In this document: piece after piece, positions 23,161 through 29,642 of the stretch | How the letters are laid out: every line of letters starts with the position of its first letter | How positions within the stretch are numbered: position 1 is the stretch's first letter | Made by a program: the position numbers and the translations under genes | Source of the DNA: a virus | Length of the DNA stretch: 29,877 bases | IMG/VR virus record: IMGVR_UViG_3300018412_000035 | Span: 1 to 29,877 of that record | Reading direction: 5' to 3' (one strand) | Notes under the pieces: generated by a model | The model's database searches: none | What the model was told of the DNA's origin: nothing | Seen by the model: the letters and a program-made list of their open reading frames with translations, nothing else

Positions 23161-24900
23161 TTACATGAGTGCGCTGACGCCGGTGGCGTAAACCGTAATA
23201 GCTACGGCGGTATAGTTGGTAATGGTCAGGACGCCAGCATTCTGTGAAAGATGAATGAGACCATCGCCTGAGGTTCCGGCAGTGACTGAGAATGTCCCGG
23301 TTGGGTCAGCCACCTTGGATATTGTTCCGGTTGAAGCGTCCACAAAGAGCAGCGCAGCGGCATAGCCTGAGCTGATAACTGCCCGAATCGCTATTATGTG
23401 CGCCCCGCGAGCCGTCATAGTGGAAGAGGCCCCGCTGGAGATGGTCGTTGCGCCTTTTGATGCCACACCGCCGATACCAAAACCTGATGTGTCTCGACTC
23501 GCAGGCGTATATGTCTGGTACCAGCCGTAAACCGGAGCACCGAAGGTACCACCGTGGACTATGCGGTTATCATAAACGAACGGGCGGCAGGCTTCATTTT
23601 CCAGACGAATGGCATAGTTACGGGCACCATACAATTTGTTGTGCTGTATGCTGGCGTCGATTGCCAGAGCGCTTACGCGGATAACAGATGCCGTGTCGTC
23701 CACTGAACCCATTGACTGGAGCGTGCAGTGCTCTACCGAGCAGTTAAGCCCGTTAACGTAAACGTGCGGGTCTGTGGTCAGGGCCGCTGTTCGCCGCGAA
23801 GTGACGCGGGTCATGGTGCAGTCCCCCTCCATTATGGCAAGAATTGTTCCACACTCATCCAGTGTGCCGCCATCCCAGTCCCAGTCAGAACCGGATATAA
23901 TGCGAGACGCAAAACTGGCGTCAACATCCCTCAGCAGTAGAACGCCTTTTGAAGAGGCATACTGAAAATACCAGCCATGGCGAGAGGCATTTTCCGGACT
24001 GTAGATGCTGGGCCCAAGAAATTTAACACCTTTGTTCGCTGACTCAGGCCTGGCCGGGTCCTCAACCATATAAAACATAGGTATGTTTGATTTGGACCAA
24101 GTGAGTTCGGTGCCTGTAAAAGTTACGGCATTGGCACCTTCAATCGTGCAGGGTACGGTAGAAGTGATCCCCTCAATTTTTGTGCCGCTGCCAAAAAAGA
24201 TATGGCGTGACGCATTTTTAATTGTCAGGTTTTTAGTGCAGTTCTCAATATGAAGACCTTCAATCTTCAGCGCATTCGAACCGTCATCACTTGTTGTCTC
24301 TCCGGGACCAATATAGAGGCCGCTGGACTCCCCGTCAGTGAGATAATCCGACGAGCACTCCATTATCCGGACATCCATAAAAACACCATCCCAGTTCTGA
24401 TCCATTTTAATGCCATAGCCTGTGAGGCGATACATGGTGATGTCTTTGATAGTGGCGTAAGAGCAGTAGGACAGGTCAATGCCTGAACCACTAAAAGGTG
24501 AGTCAGCGGTTTGTTCCTGAAAGTCGCCAATAAACCCGCCACCTGAAATTGCCGGGGCAATTAGTCGCGCGCCGTTTACCCGGTTAACATAATAATCGCT
24601 GGTACCTTTAGAGTAGAATGCAAAAGTGCCAGGGTCAGGAATGATTCTCGTTGCTTTAGGGATGTGGTACTCAACGCCCGATATTAATGGCAATGAGCAC
24701 TGATACACCCCATTACCAAACCAGATATCAAAGAATTTTGTTTCGCCATAATTATAAACAGAATTATCCCTGCCAAGAATTGACCTCAGCACAGATAAAA
24801 TCGCCTCTGTTGACGACGTCTCCCCGGTATTATCGACACCCGGAATAGCATCAACATGCAGGTAGGAGATGTAGTTGTGTACTGAGCCCCCCTTTTTCAT
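23161..24900 (-). CDS. Silent alternative tailspike beta-helix cassette (lacks anchor and start)
   Basis: The 579 residues from ATG 24900 form a complete beta-helix spike domain without a virion anchor. The frame is in fact open further upstream to 24963, through the crossover site, so ATG 24900 is probably an ordinary internal Met (ASLVFMKKGGSV) and not a start: it has no ribosome binding site. Features are VDAIPGVDNTGETSSTEAI, close to the usual spike DG.tDDT.A motif region, a capping IWFGNGVYQCSLPL strand, many rungs (IKDITMYRLTGYGIKM, IEGLHIENCTKNLTIKNAS) and a C-terminal beta-rich GASSTMTARGAH...TVYATGVSALM end. After inversion it would replace the + strand beta-helix in frame. No stop or frameshift interrupts it, in contrast to the expressed copy. 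Confidence 0.85.
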   Translation of the reverse strand: MKKGGSVHNYISYLHVDAIPGVDNTGETSSTEAILSVLRSILGRDNSVYNYGETKFFDIWFGNGVYQCSLPLISGVEYHIPKATRIIPDPGTFAFYSKGTSDYYVNRVNGARLIAPAISGGGFIGDFQEQTADSPFSGSGIDLSYCSYATIKDITMYRLTGYGIKMDQNWDGVFMDVRIMECSSDYLTDGESSGLYIGPGETTSDDGSNALKIEGLHIENCTKNLTIKNASRHIFFGSGTKIEGITSTVPCTIEGANAVTFTGTELTWSKSNIPMFYMVEDPARPESANKGVKFLGPSIYSPENASRHGWYFQYASSKGVLLLRDVDASFASRIISGSDWDWDGGTLDECGTILAIMEGDCTMTRVTSRRTAALTTDPHVYVNGLNCSVEHCTLQSMGSVDDTASVIRVSALAIDASIQHNKLYGARNYAIRLENEACRPFVYDNRIVHGGTFGAPVYGWYQTYTPASRDTSGFGIGGVASKGATTISSGASSTMTARGAHIIAIRAVISSGYAAALLFVDASTGTISKVADPTGTFSVTAGTSGDGLIHLSQNAGVLTITNYTAVAITVYATGVSALM

Positions 24901-24924
24901 AAAAACCAGAGAGGCTCCAGGCAG

Positions 24925-24950
24925 TTCGCTTGAACCCAGGTTTACGCGAA
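24925..24950 (-). repeat. Right invertase crossover site (dix-like)
   Basis: Read on the - strand, the site has half-sites TTCGCGTAAACC and GGTTCAAGCGAA around a central TG; 10 of 12 positions are dyad-symmetric. It lies at the open 5' end of the silent spike cassette and 44 bases before the invertase start. Confidence 0.85.
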
Positions 24951-24993
24951 CAATCCCGGCAATTTACAATCAGCTATTTCAAAGGGTTGCATA

Positions 24994-25545
24994 ATGCTGA
25001 TTGGCTACGCGCGGGTGTCTACCGGCGATCAAAACCTCGATTTACAGAAAAACGCGCTGGTTCGCGCAGAATGTGAGCTAATTTTCGAAGACACCGCCAG
25101 CGGGGAAAATGCGAAGCGTCCCGGATTAAGGAAAGCTATTCGCCGTCTTCGACCTGGTGATTCGCTGGTGGTCTGGAAACTGGATCGCCTCGGTCGCAGC
25201 GTACGCGACCTCATTACGTTGGTATCTGAACTGCAGGAGCGGGGAATTCATTTTCGCAGCCTGACCGACAGCATTGATACAAGCACGCCAGCAGGCCGCT
25301 TCTTCTTCCATGTCATGAGTGCCCTGGCGGAAATGGAGAGGGAATTGATAGTGGAGCGCACCCGCGCCGGTTTAGCCGCTGCAAGGGAGCATGGGCGCAT
25401 CGGTGGCCGCCGCCGGATAATGACCACCGAAGTTGTGGAACTCTGCCGGCGCATGCTGGAAAACGGAGCTACACGCCAGCAGGTGGCCGACGTGATCGGC
25501 GTAGGGGTTAAGACGGTTTACAAATATTTGCCAGTAACGGGATGA
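24994..25545 (+). CDS. Serine DNA invertase (Gin/Hin/Pin family)
   Basis: The 183-residue protein is a small serine recombinase: YARVSTGDQN with the nucleophile Ser9 and Arg7, LVVWKLDRLGRSVRDL with Arg65 and Arg68 of the active site, RFFFHVMSALAEMERELIVERTRAGL as the long dimerisation helix, and a C-terminal helix-turn-helix (NGATRQQVADVIGVGVKTVYKYL). Length fits Gin (193) and Hin (190). ATG 24994 has only a weak GGG upstream, suggesting low expression, as is known for other invertases. It lies 44 bases outside the right crossover site. These enzymes bend the DNA into a synapse with Fis bound to an enhancer; I could not identify an enhancer by eye. Its likely substrate is the tailspike segment. 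Confidence 0.93.
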   Translation: MLIGYARVSTGDQNLDLQKNALVRAECELIFEDTASGENAKRPGLRKAIRRLRPGDSLVVWKLDRLGRSVRDLITLVSELQERGIHFRSLTDSIDTSTPAGRFFFHVMSALAEMERELIVERTRAGLAAAREHGRIGGRRRIMTTEVVELCRRMLENGATRQQVADVIGVGVKTVYKYLPVTG

Positions 25546-25564
25546 GCTTTAAGCCTAATGGCTA

Positions 25565-25672
25565 TCAAAACTTTTCGTGATTATTCGATATGCCTTCCCA
25601 CAGTTGTAAAAGCCCAAACATCATGAGTCCTGAGAAAGTAAAGAGCGTTGCGGCAACAAGTAAAGTAGTCAT
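25565..25672 (-). CDS. Possible small membrane peptide
   Basis: A 35-residue frame on the - strand starts at ATG 25672 and reads MTTLLVAATLFTFSGLMMFG, then LLQLWEGISNNHEKF. It has one uninterrupted hydrophobic segment (residues about 3-24) and a polar end, the build of single-pass small membrane proteins. No good ribosome binding site is seen (GGCTCTTA only), which lowers confidence. It is convergent with the invertase gene and about 20 bases from its stop. It may be a real small protein of the attachment region or chance. Confidence 0.4.
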   Translation of the reverse strand: MTTLLVAATLFTFSGLMMFGLLQLWEGISNNHEKF

Positions 25673-25680
25673 TTAAGAGC

Positions 25681-25975
25681 CTGTGTTTTTATTGATTACA
25701 TATTAGACACCACGACATCTAAATAGTTGCTGAGCTTTACAAAACAATGAAGTATTGCTACCTGGCCTAAGGTGCCCCACCAGGTAGCCGTATGCAAGAG
25801 CTACCGGGCTGGGCTGGTGCTATTCGAGCAGAATAGACACCGTGGGTGATTGTACAGACCGGTCAGCATACAACCCAGCCATCTGCCGATTCCCGAGCGT
25901 CTTTCAGAGTGATCTATACAAATTCATCGGTGGATTCTTTTTCGTCAACGCGAAAGGATATGGGCTGGGACATCA
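25681..25975. other. Intergenic region without convincing gene
   Basis: Apart from the inverted-repeat cluster at 25757-25880, I see no reading frame with a ribosome binding site, no tRNA and no terminator with a T-run here. The stretch probably belongs to the attachment region. Confidence 0.5.
25757..25880. other. Cluster of strong inverted repeats between invertase and integrase
   Basis: GCTACCTGG 25757-25765 and CCAGGTAGC 25780-25788 form a perfect 9-bp dyad. CTATTC 25820-25825 pairs with GAATAG 25831-25836, extended by GTG/CAC after a one-base bulge. GGCTGGG 25807-25813 is complementary to CCCAGCC 25874-25880 and could enclose the second hairpin. No T-run follows. The region could be a structured RNA, a protein-binding array or part of an attachment site; I do not recognise it. 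Confidence 0.4.
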
Positions 25976-26205
25976 ATGGGGCATGGATGGGGCATAAAAT
26001 GAGGGCGAACGAGGGCGAACTTAGTAACCATGTATCCATCAAGGCCATAACCTGTTGTTTATGAATGCGCTCTTGGGCGACCTTGGATGTTAATAGAAAC
26101 TACGCTCTTATATTATCAATATGTAGCATGTTGATATGTAACGTAATGATATATCAATATATTATCCATTCAATGCAATGTCATGGGGCAGGGATGGGGC
26201 AAAAT
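25976..26205. other. Putative attP region with paired ATGGGGCA repeats
   Basis: ATGGGGCA occurs as a pair 11 bases apart at 25976 and 25987 and again as a pair 11 bases apart at 26183 and 26194, all in the same direction. The second pair overlaps the 3' end of the integrase gene. Such paired direct repeats on both sides of an AT-rich core resemble arm-type integrase binding sites. A perfect match to the IHF consensus lies at 26152-26164, and the core-like stretch 26100-26160 contains dyads such as ATCAATATG/CATGTTGAT. A 10-bp tandem duplication of GAGGGCGAAC lies at 26001-26020. The crossover core itself cannot be chosen without the host junctions. Confidence 0.5.
26152..26164 (+). promoter_or_regulatory. 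Probable IHF binding site
   Basis: TATCAATATATTA matches the consensus WATCAANNNNTTR at every fixed position and overlaps the integrase stop codon, as expected for a bend site next to an attP core. Confidence 0.5.
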
Positions 26206-27451
26206 CAGCTAGTTTCTGGTTCAAAAGCGCCACCTGCTCCGTGTTTTTTTCCGCCATCCATTTTCCATAAACCTTGTAAACCATCTGCGCATCAGCGTGA
26301 CCCATTTGCGTTGCGATAAAGTTTGGATTTGCGCCAGCTGACAATGACCAGCAGGCGTAAGTATGTCTCGTCTGATAAGCGTTACGGTGTCGAAGGCCGG
26401 CACGCTTAATGTGAGCATCCCAAATTTTCTTTATCGAACCGACCGCATAATGGTCTCCTGCAAGGTAGTTTCTCCCTGTTAGTCGTGGATCAAACACAAA
26501 CGTGCATTCGTGTTTTTCTTTGCGTCCGTACTCCCGTAGGTTTACTTCTACTTCATGCTGTTTACCAAACCTTGTCATCTCTGCCTGGCTGCGGAGTGCT
26601 TCTATTGCTGGTTCAATCAGGAAAACAACCCGGTTCGTTCCAGCTTTAGTTTTTGGCATGGTAAATTCATTTGTGGGCGTAAAGTTCCTCCTGATCATCA
26701 TCGTTCCCGCTTTCAGGTCGATATCCTCCCAGGCCAGTGAAACCAGCTCCCCATGACGAATTCCTGTGTATACTGCAAGGGCCCAGATGTTCCTGATCTG
26801 CGTATGCTTACAACTATCAAGCAGTCGAAGAAACTCATCACTCGAAAGAGGGTCGGGGTCTGGACGACTTCTTGTTAAAGCTGATATACCGTTAAACGGG
26901 TTTTCTGCTGTGTACCCACTCGCTACAGCAAAACTGAACATTCCTGAAATAGTGGTCATGTAGTTGTTAACAGTGGGTACCGTTCTTCCTTTTGATGGCT
27001 TATGTCCTTTTTTAGGCACCTTCCACCCGGTCAAAAGTTCCTTTCTTATAAGCAGCAAATCCTCTCTGTTAACTGAGGAAATGAACCTGTCCCCGCCGAT
27101 CCGTGGCACCATGTTTTTTACAATGGACTCATAGCCAACAAACCCGTTGCTGCTCATCTCAATCCGCTTGAGCTCAAGCCATTTCTCAGCAATTTCCTTT
27201 ACTGTTATTTCCTTTTTCTCAACTCCAAATTTTTTCAGGTTAAGAGATTCAGGAAACTGGCTGGCATAGTTGAAAGTACCCATTTTGATTGCGAAACATA
27301 CTGAGCTTCTTAGCTCGCCAGCCGTCTTTCTGTTTTTTGGTGTATCAGGAACGCCAAGGTTTTCCCTGACCCTGACGCCCTGATAGATGAACCATATGCG
27401 AAGCGATCCGCCATGATTCTCAACGCCAGTTGGATATGACGATTTGGCCAT
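26162..27451 (-). CDS. Tyrosine integrase
   Basis: The 429-residue protein integrates and, with Xis, excises the phage genome. The N-terminus (about 1-80) resembles the DUF3596 arm-binding domain (GSLRIWFIYQGVRVRENLG). A core-binding SAM-like domain follows (about 85-195). The catalytic domain shows TGIRHGEL with Arg232, PKTKAGTNR with the beta-hairpin Lys, YQTRHTYA with Arg362, MGHADAQ with His385 and VYGKW with nucleophile Tyr395. The first His of the usual HxxR box is Tyr here, which is common in this branch. ATG 27451 has GGAGGAAG six bases upstream. The gene ends in the putative attP region, so transcription runs towards the attachment site, as in lambda. Confidence 0.95.
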   Translation of the reverse strand: MAKSSYPTGVENHGGSLRIWFIYQGVRVRENLGVPDTPKNRKTAGELRSSVCFAIKMGTFNYASQFPESLNLKKFGVEKKEITVKEIAEKWLELKRIEMSSNGFVGYESIVKNMVPRIGGDRFISSVNREDLLLIRKELLTGWKVPKKGHKPSKGRTVPTVNNYMTTISGMFSFAVASGYTAENPFNGISALTRSRPDPDPLSSDEFLRLLDSCKHTQIRNIWALAVYTGIRHGELVSLAWEDIDLKAGTMMIRRNFTPTNEFTMPKTKAGTNRVVFLIEPAIEALRSQAEMTRFGKQHEVEVNLREYGRKEKHECTFVFDPRLTGRNYLAGDHYAVGSIKKIWDAHIKRAGLRHRNAYQTRHTYACWSLSAGANPNFIATQMGHADAQMVYKVYGKWMAEKNTEQVALLNQKLADFAPSLPHDIALNG

Positions 27452-27493
27452 TCTTCCTCCCCAGCGCCCAAGAGCATGTTAAGAATATCGCTT

Positions 27494-27742
27494 TCAGCAT
27501 GAATGAGCACCTGGCTGTTTCGATAACTGGCGCTCTATCCACTGATTTATCGCTTCCAGGTTATACATGCATTGGCTGTTCGGGTTTGGATCACCATCAG
27601 GTGATACATGCATATATTCTCGGCCAACGAACCAGGAGTTCTTTCTGGCTCGTTCAATTGTTCCAGAACGAAGACCGGTAATTTCTGTGAGTTTCTTTTC
27701 TGTGACCCACTTGTTAGGCACCAGTTGAATTACGTCGCTCAT
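27494..27742 (-). CDS. Excisionase (Xis, DUF1233-like)
   Basis: The 82-residue protein starts at ATG 27742 with AGGAGAG upstream. It begins MSDVIQLVPNKWVTEKKLTE and continues ITGLRSGTIERARKNSWFVG, the winged-helix DNA-binding pattern of the DUF1233 excisionase family, and ends with YNLEAINQWIERQL. Excisionase binds near attachment sites and directs integrase to excise the prophage. It lies 42 bases upstream of the integrase gene in the same direction, the usual xis-int order. A longer frame exists upstream but overlaps the DUF4222 gene and has no good start signal. Confidence 0.88.
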   Translation of the reverse strand: MSDVIQLVPNKWVTEKKLTEITGLRSGTIERARKNSWFVGREYMHVSPDGDPNPNSQCMYNLEAINQWIERQLSKQPGAHSC

Positions 27743-27755
27743 ATACTCTCCTGAA

Positions 27756-27995
27756 TCAGGCCGCGCGCTGGGCGCGCAACTTCTTAATGTGCTCGCTCTG
27801 CTCCAGTTCGGCGCGTATCTGGTGCGCTTCTTCAAGGGTGAGCGGTTCGAAATCGTTATTAAATCGGTCGATGCTTGCCGTGTTGATCCGACCCTGGCGC
27901 CAGTAACGAACCGTCTTGTCATCACAGCTATGAATCAGCACCGGCCATCCGTGGCTGTCGGCGTAAACCTGTCCGCGCTGTATCAGTTTGAACAT
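27756..27995 (-). CDS. DUF4222 family protein
   Basis: The 79-residue product starts at ATG 27995; GGAGG lies five bases upstream, favouring this over GTG 27998. It reads MFKLIQRGQVYADSHGWPV, then HSCDDKTVRYWRQGRI, the SH3-like pattern of DUF4222, small proteins of lambdoid early regions without known function. A basic, helical C-terminus follows (SEHIKKLRAQRAA). The start overlaps the stop of the upstream zinc-finger gene (TGATG), so translation is coupled. Confidence 0.85.
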   Translation of the reverse strand: MFKLIQRGQVYADSHGWPVLIHSCDDKTVRYWRQGRINTASIDRFNNDFEPLTLEEAHQIRAELEQSEHIKKLRAQRAA

Positions 27996-28216
27996 CACGG
28001 CCTCCGGTGCTTACCGCGTAATTCCTCTTCCTCCTGACAGTCAGCACAGCGCTGACATCCAGCCACCAGTTCCCGACGCCGTGCCGGTATAGGGTCCCCG
28101 CAATCCACACAGTGAGTGGCCGATACCGCGTTATGGTTGATGCGCATGTTCTGGATGGTTTGTTCAAGTCGACGTTCTGCCAGCTCGTTGGCCTGATCGA
28201 TGATTTCTGCGCTCAT
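27995..28216 (-). CDS. DksA/TraR-type zinc finger protein
   Basis: The 73-residue protein has an N-terminal helix (IIDQANELAERRLEQTIQNM) and a zinc finger CVDCG...CQRCADCQ (four Cys at about residues 36, 39, 54, 57), matching small phage members of the DksA/TraR family, which may bind RNA polymerase in its secondary channel. The coiled-coil tip of DksA is missing and the Asp-Ala pair is not evident, so effect on transcription is uncertain. The start at ATG 28216 overlaps the DUF1382 stop (ATGA). Confidence 0.88.
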   Translation of the reverse strand: MSAEIIDQANELAERRLEQTIQNMRINHNAVSATHCVDCGDPIPARRRELVAGCQRCADCQEEEELRGKHRRP

Positions 28217-28404
28217 GCTGCACCGCCTTCGCTTTTTTCCGCTTCAACCGCCATCTGCTCAAGCTTTCGTGAAAGCTCGGCAGACAGTGCCTGGAACTCT
28301 TCCTCTGTCGCTACCGGGATCGGCACAAAACGGATACCGATATGAGCGAGGCCATGTGCGGCCTCAAGGCATTTCCTTAAATCAACGGGAGAGGCTCTGT
28401 TCAT
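28213..28404 (-). CDS. DUF1382 family protein
   Basis: The 63-residue product reads MNRASPVDLRKCLEAAHGLA, then HIGIRFVPIPVATEEEFQAL and a helical end, a close fit to DUF1382, a short conserved protein of lambdoid delayed-early regions with unknown function. It overlaps both neighbours by four bases (ATGA at each end), evidence for translational coupling within one operon. Confidence 0.88.
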   Translation of the reverse strand: MNRASPVDLRKCLEAAHGLAHIGIRFVPIPVATEEEFQALSAELSRKLEQMAVEAEKSEGGAA

Positions 28405-29087
28405 ACTGCACCGCCTTCAACGCGTTTGAACTCGATAACCCAAACCCAGGGGTTCGCCTGCCAATTTTCGGCGCCGTAGATGGATTCCCACAGGCTTCTG
28501 AATGAGGATCGATACAGTTCATTCATTTCGACGAAGTAGGGCATGTCCTCTGACCAAAACTGGAAAAACTCATCGCTGGCCGCGTAATTCCTTGCGACTA
28601 CTGTCTGGTCCCACACCTCGGTATGAACTCCCTCGCGTTGTGCGTCCTCTTCGCTGATAGCGTTCAGCCGCTCAACCCGCACATCGGTGATTTCCAGCAG
28701 AATGCGGCTGGCCCAGCGCGGCATGTGCAGCGATGGCGTCCACTTCTCAGGCGTTGCCGGTTTATTGCAGACAGCTACGGGTACACGGTGGGTTTGCTCC
28801 GTCCACGAATTTCTCTCGCTGGCTTTGTATACCAGGGTGGCGACGTCGGTAGCCCGGCTATGGACACGAAATGTCTCGCGTACCCAAATTCGATCGCCTG
28901 GTTTACCAAATGCGCTGTTCAGATAGTTGCCTGCCGACAGCTCCCCGGCCAGTTCATTGCCAGCCAACTCGCACCCAAGGTTTTTATCGAATAACGGAAA
29001 CTTTATCGGGCGCCGTGTCTGCGTCTTCCGGCCATCAAGCAGCGCACAGACCATCTTCGAGTTAAAAATCATTCCGCGCTCAATCAT
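28401..29087 (-). CDS. Early-region protein, ASCH/'morphogenetic protein'-like
   Basis: The 228-residue protein starts at ATG 29087 with GAGG upstream. The N-terminus, MIERGMIFNSKMVCALLDGR followed by KTQTRRPI, is shared by phage proteins often labelled morphogenetic protein and related to the ASCH (PUA-like) fold, which is expected to bind RNA or nucleotides. Other marks are GDRIWVRETF, HMPRWASRILLEITDVRVERL and a C-terminal WQANPWVWVIEFKRV; these order as in ASCH domains (G.....WVRE.f, then a strand-rich end). The label morphogenetic is not supported by context here, since the gene lies in the early operon. Function remains unknown. Confidence 0.8.
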   Translation of the reverse strand: MIERGMIFNSKMVCALLDGRKTQTRRPIKFPLFDKNLGCELAGNELAGELSAGNYLNSAFGKPGDRIWVRETFRVHSRATDVATLVYKASERNSWTEQTHRVPVAVCNKPATPEKWTPSLHMPRWASRILLEITDVRVERLNAISEEDAQREGVHTEVWDQTVVARNYAASDEFFQFWSEDMPYFVEMNELYRSSFRSLWESIYGAENWQANPWVWVIEFKRVEGGAV

Positions 29088-29424
29088 TCCAGGCCTCCAG
29101 TTCGTTATCGATCTCTTCGTCGATTTCTTCGGTGGTTGCTTCTTCGTTCAGAAAGTCACGAGCTTCTTTGATGTATTGCTCTCGGCGTTCGTGGTACCAG
29201 GCTGAGAATTCAGGACTCCAGCCATTTGGTGAGCCGTCATAGTCAACTTTGGCGTTACGTTCAGCCATGCTCTCAACCATGCTGTAAGCAGTAGTGAGCG
29301 CCGCTTCGCGGATATAACCGCGCAGGTCGCGCTTGCGCCAGACCATGCTAAATTTCGAGTCGCAGCGGCCTTTAAATTCAACTTCCCAACGGCGAATACA
29401 GCGTGCGTTTAGTGATTTGCTCAT
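29080..29424 (-). CDS. Hypothetical early protein
   Basis: The 114-residue product starts at ATG 29424, chosen because GGAG lies ten bases upstream and the stop of the preceding gene overlaps it as ATGA; a longer frame to 29547 would only add sequence antisense or out of frame to the neighbour. The product begins MSKSLNARCIRRWEVEFKGR, has a helical middle (AALTTAYSMVESMAERNAKV) and a very acidic end (EEATTEEIDEEIDNELE). No family is recognised. It overlaps the downstream gene by eight bases. Confidence 0.75.
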   Translation of the reverse strand: MSKSLNARCIRRWEVEFKGRCDSKFSMVWRKRDLRGYIREAALTTAYSMVESMAERNAKVDYDGSPNGWSPEFSAWYHERREQYIKEARDFLNEEATTEEIDEEIDNELEAWND

Positions 29425-29642
29425 GATTCCACTCCATACCGCCCATTCATGCGGCCAATAACACTGACAAATTTCACCAGGCTGACACCCATCGGCCGGA
29501 CCTTCTCGTAGTGCTTGCGAAGGATGGGGGGGCATACAGCGTTCCACTTCGGTTTAGGCTTTGCGCTCATCGCTTTGGTTAGCTCTTCTGCGCAGCGACG
29601 AGCCTGCGCGCGGAGGATGTTTTCCTGTTCTTCTGGCGTCAT
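29421..29642 (-). CDS. Hypothetical early protein
   Basis: The 73-residue frame starts at ATG 29642, overlapping the upstream stop by four bases. It begins MTPEEQENILRAQARRCAEE, a charged helix, followed by a basic PKPKWNAVCPPILRKHYEKV segment and a GVSLVKFVSVIGRMNGRYG end. I do not recognise the family. Coupling on both sides supports expression. Confidence 0.72.
   Translation of the reverse strand: MTPEEQENILRAQARRCAEELTKAMSAKPKPKWNAVCPPILRKHYEKVRPMGVSLVKFVSVIGRMNGRYGVES

Larger units (their letters stand above)
21178..24950. other. Invertible segment exchanging tailspike receptor domains
   Basis: Two 26-bp sites in opposite orientation bound this segment, which holds the + strand spike beta-helix with its small gene and, back to back on the - strand, a second spike beta-helix with its own small gene. 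A Gin/Hin-type invertase lies 44 bases outside the right site. Strand exchange at the central TG of both sites would join nucleotides 20760-21190 to 24937-23161: 2208 bases, a whole number of codons, reading DTLRQNLGSSELPG across the junction and giving a 735-residue spike. Sites, orientation, frame and enzyme are all seen in the sequence; switching itself is inferred. Confidence 0.85.

Noticed and set aside
23161-24900. Second tailspike as an independent gene starting at ATG 24900
   Set aside because: There is no ribosome binding site or anchor domain, and the frame continues upstream through the crossover site; it fits a silent cassette.
24994-25150. Fis-binding recombinational enhancer at the start of the invertase gene
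   Set aside because: Several candidate 15-mers were compared with the degenerate Fis consensus and none matched at all fixed positions; the enhancer may lie elsewhere.
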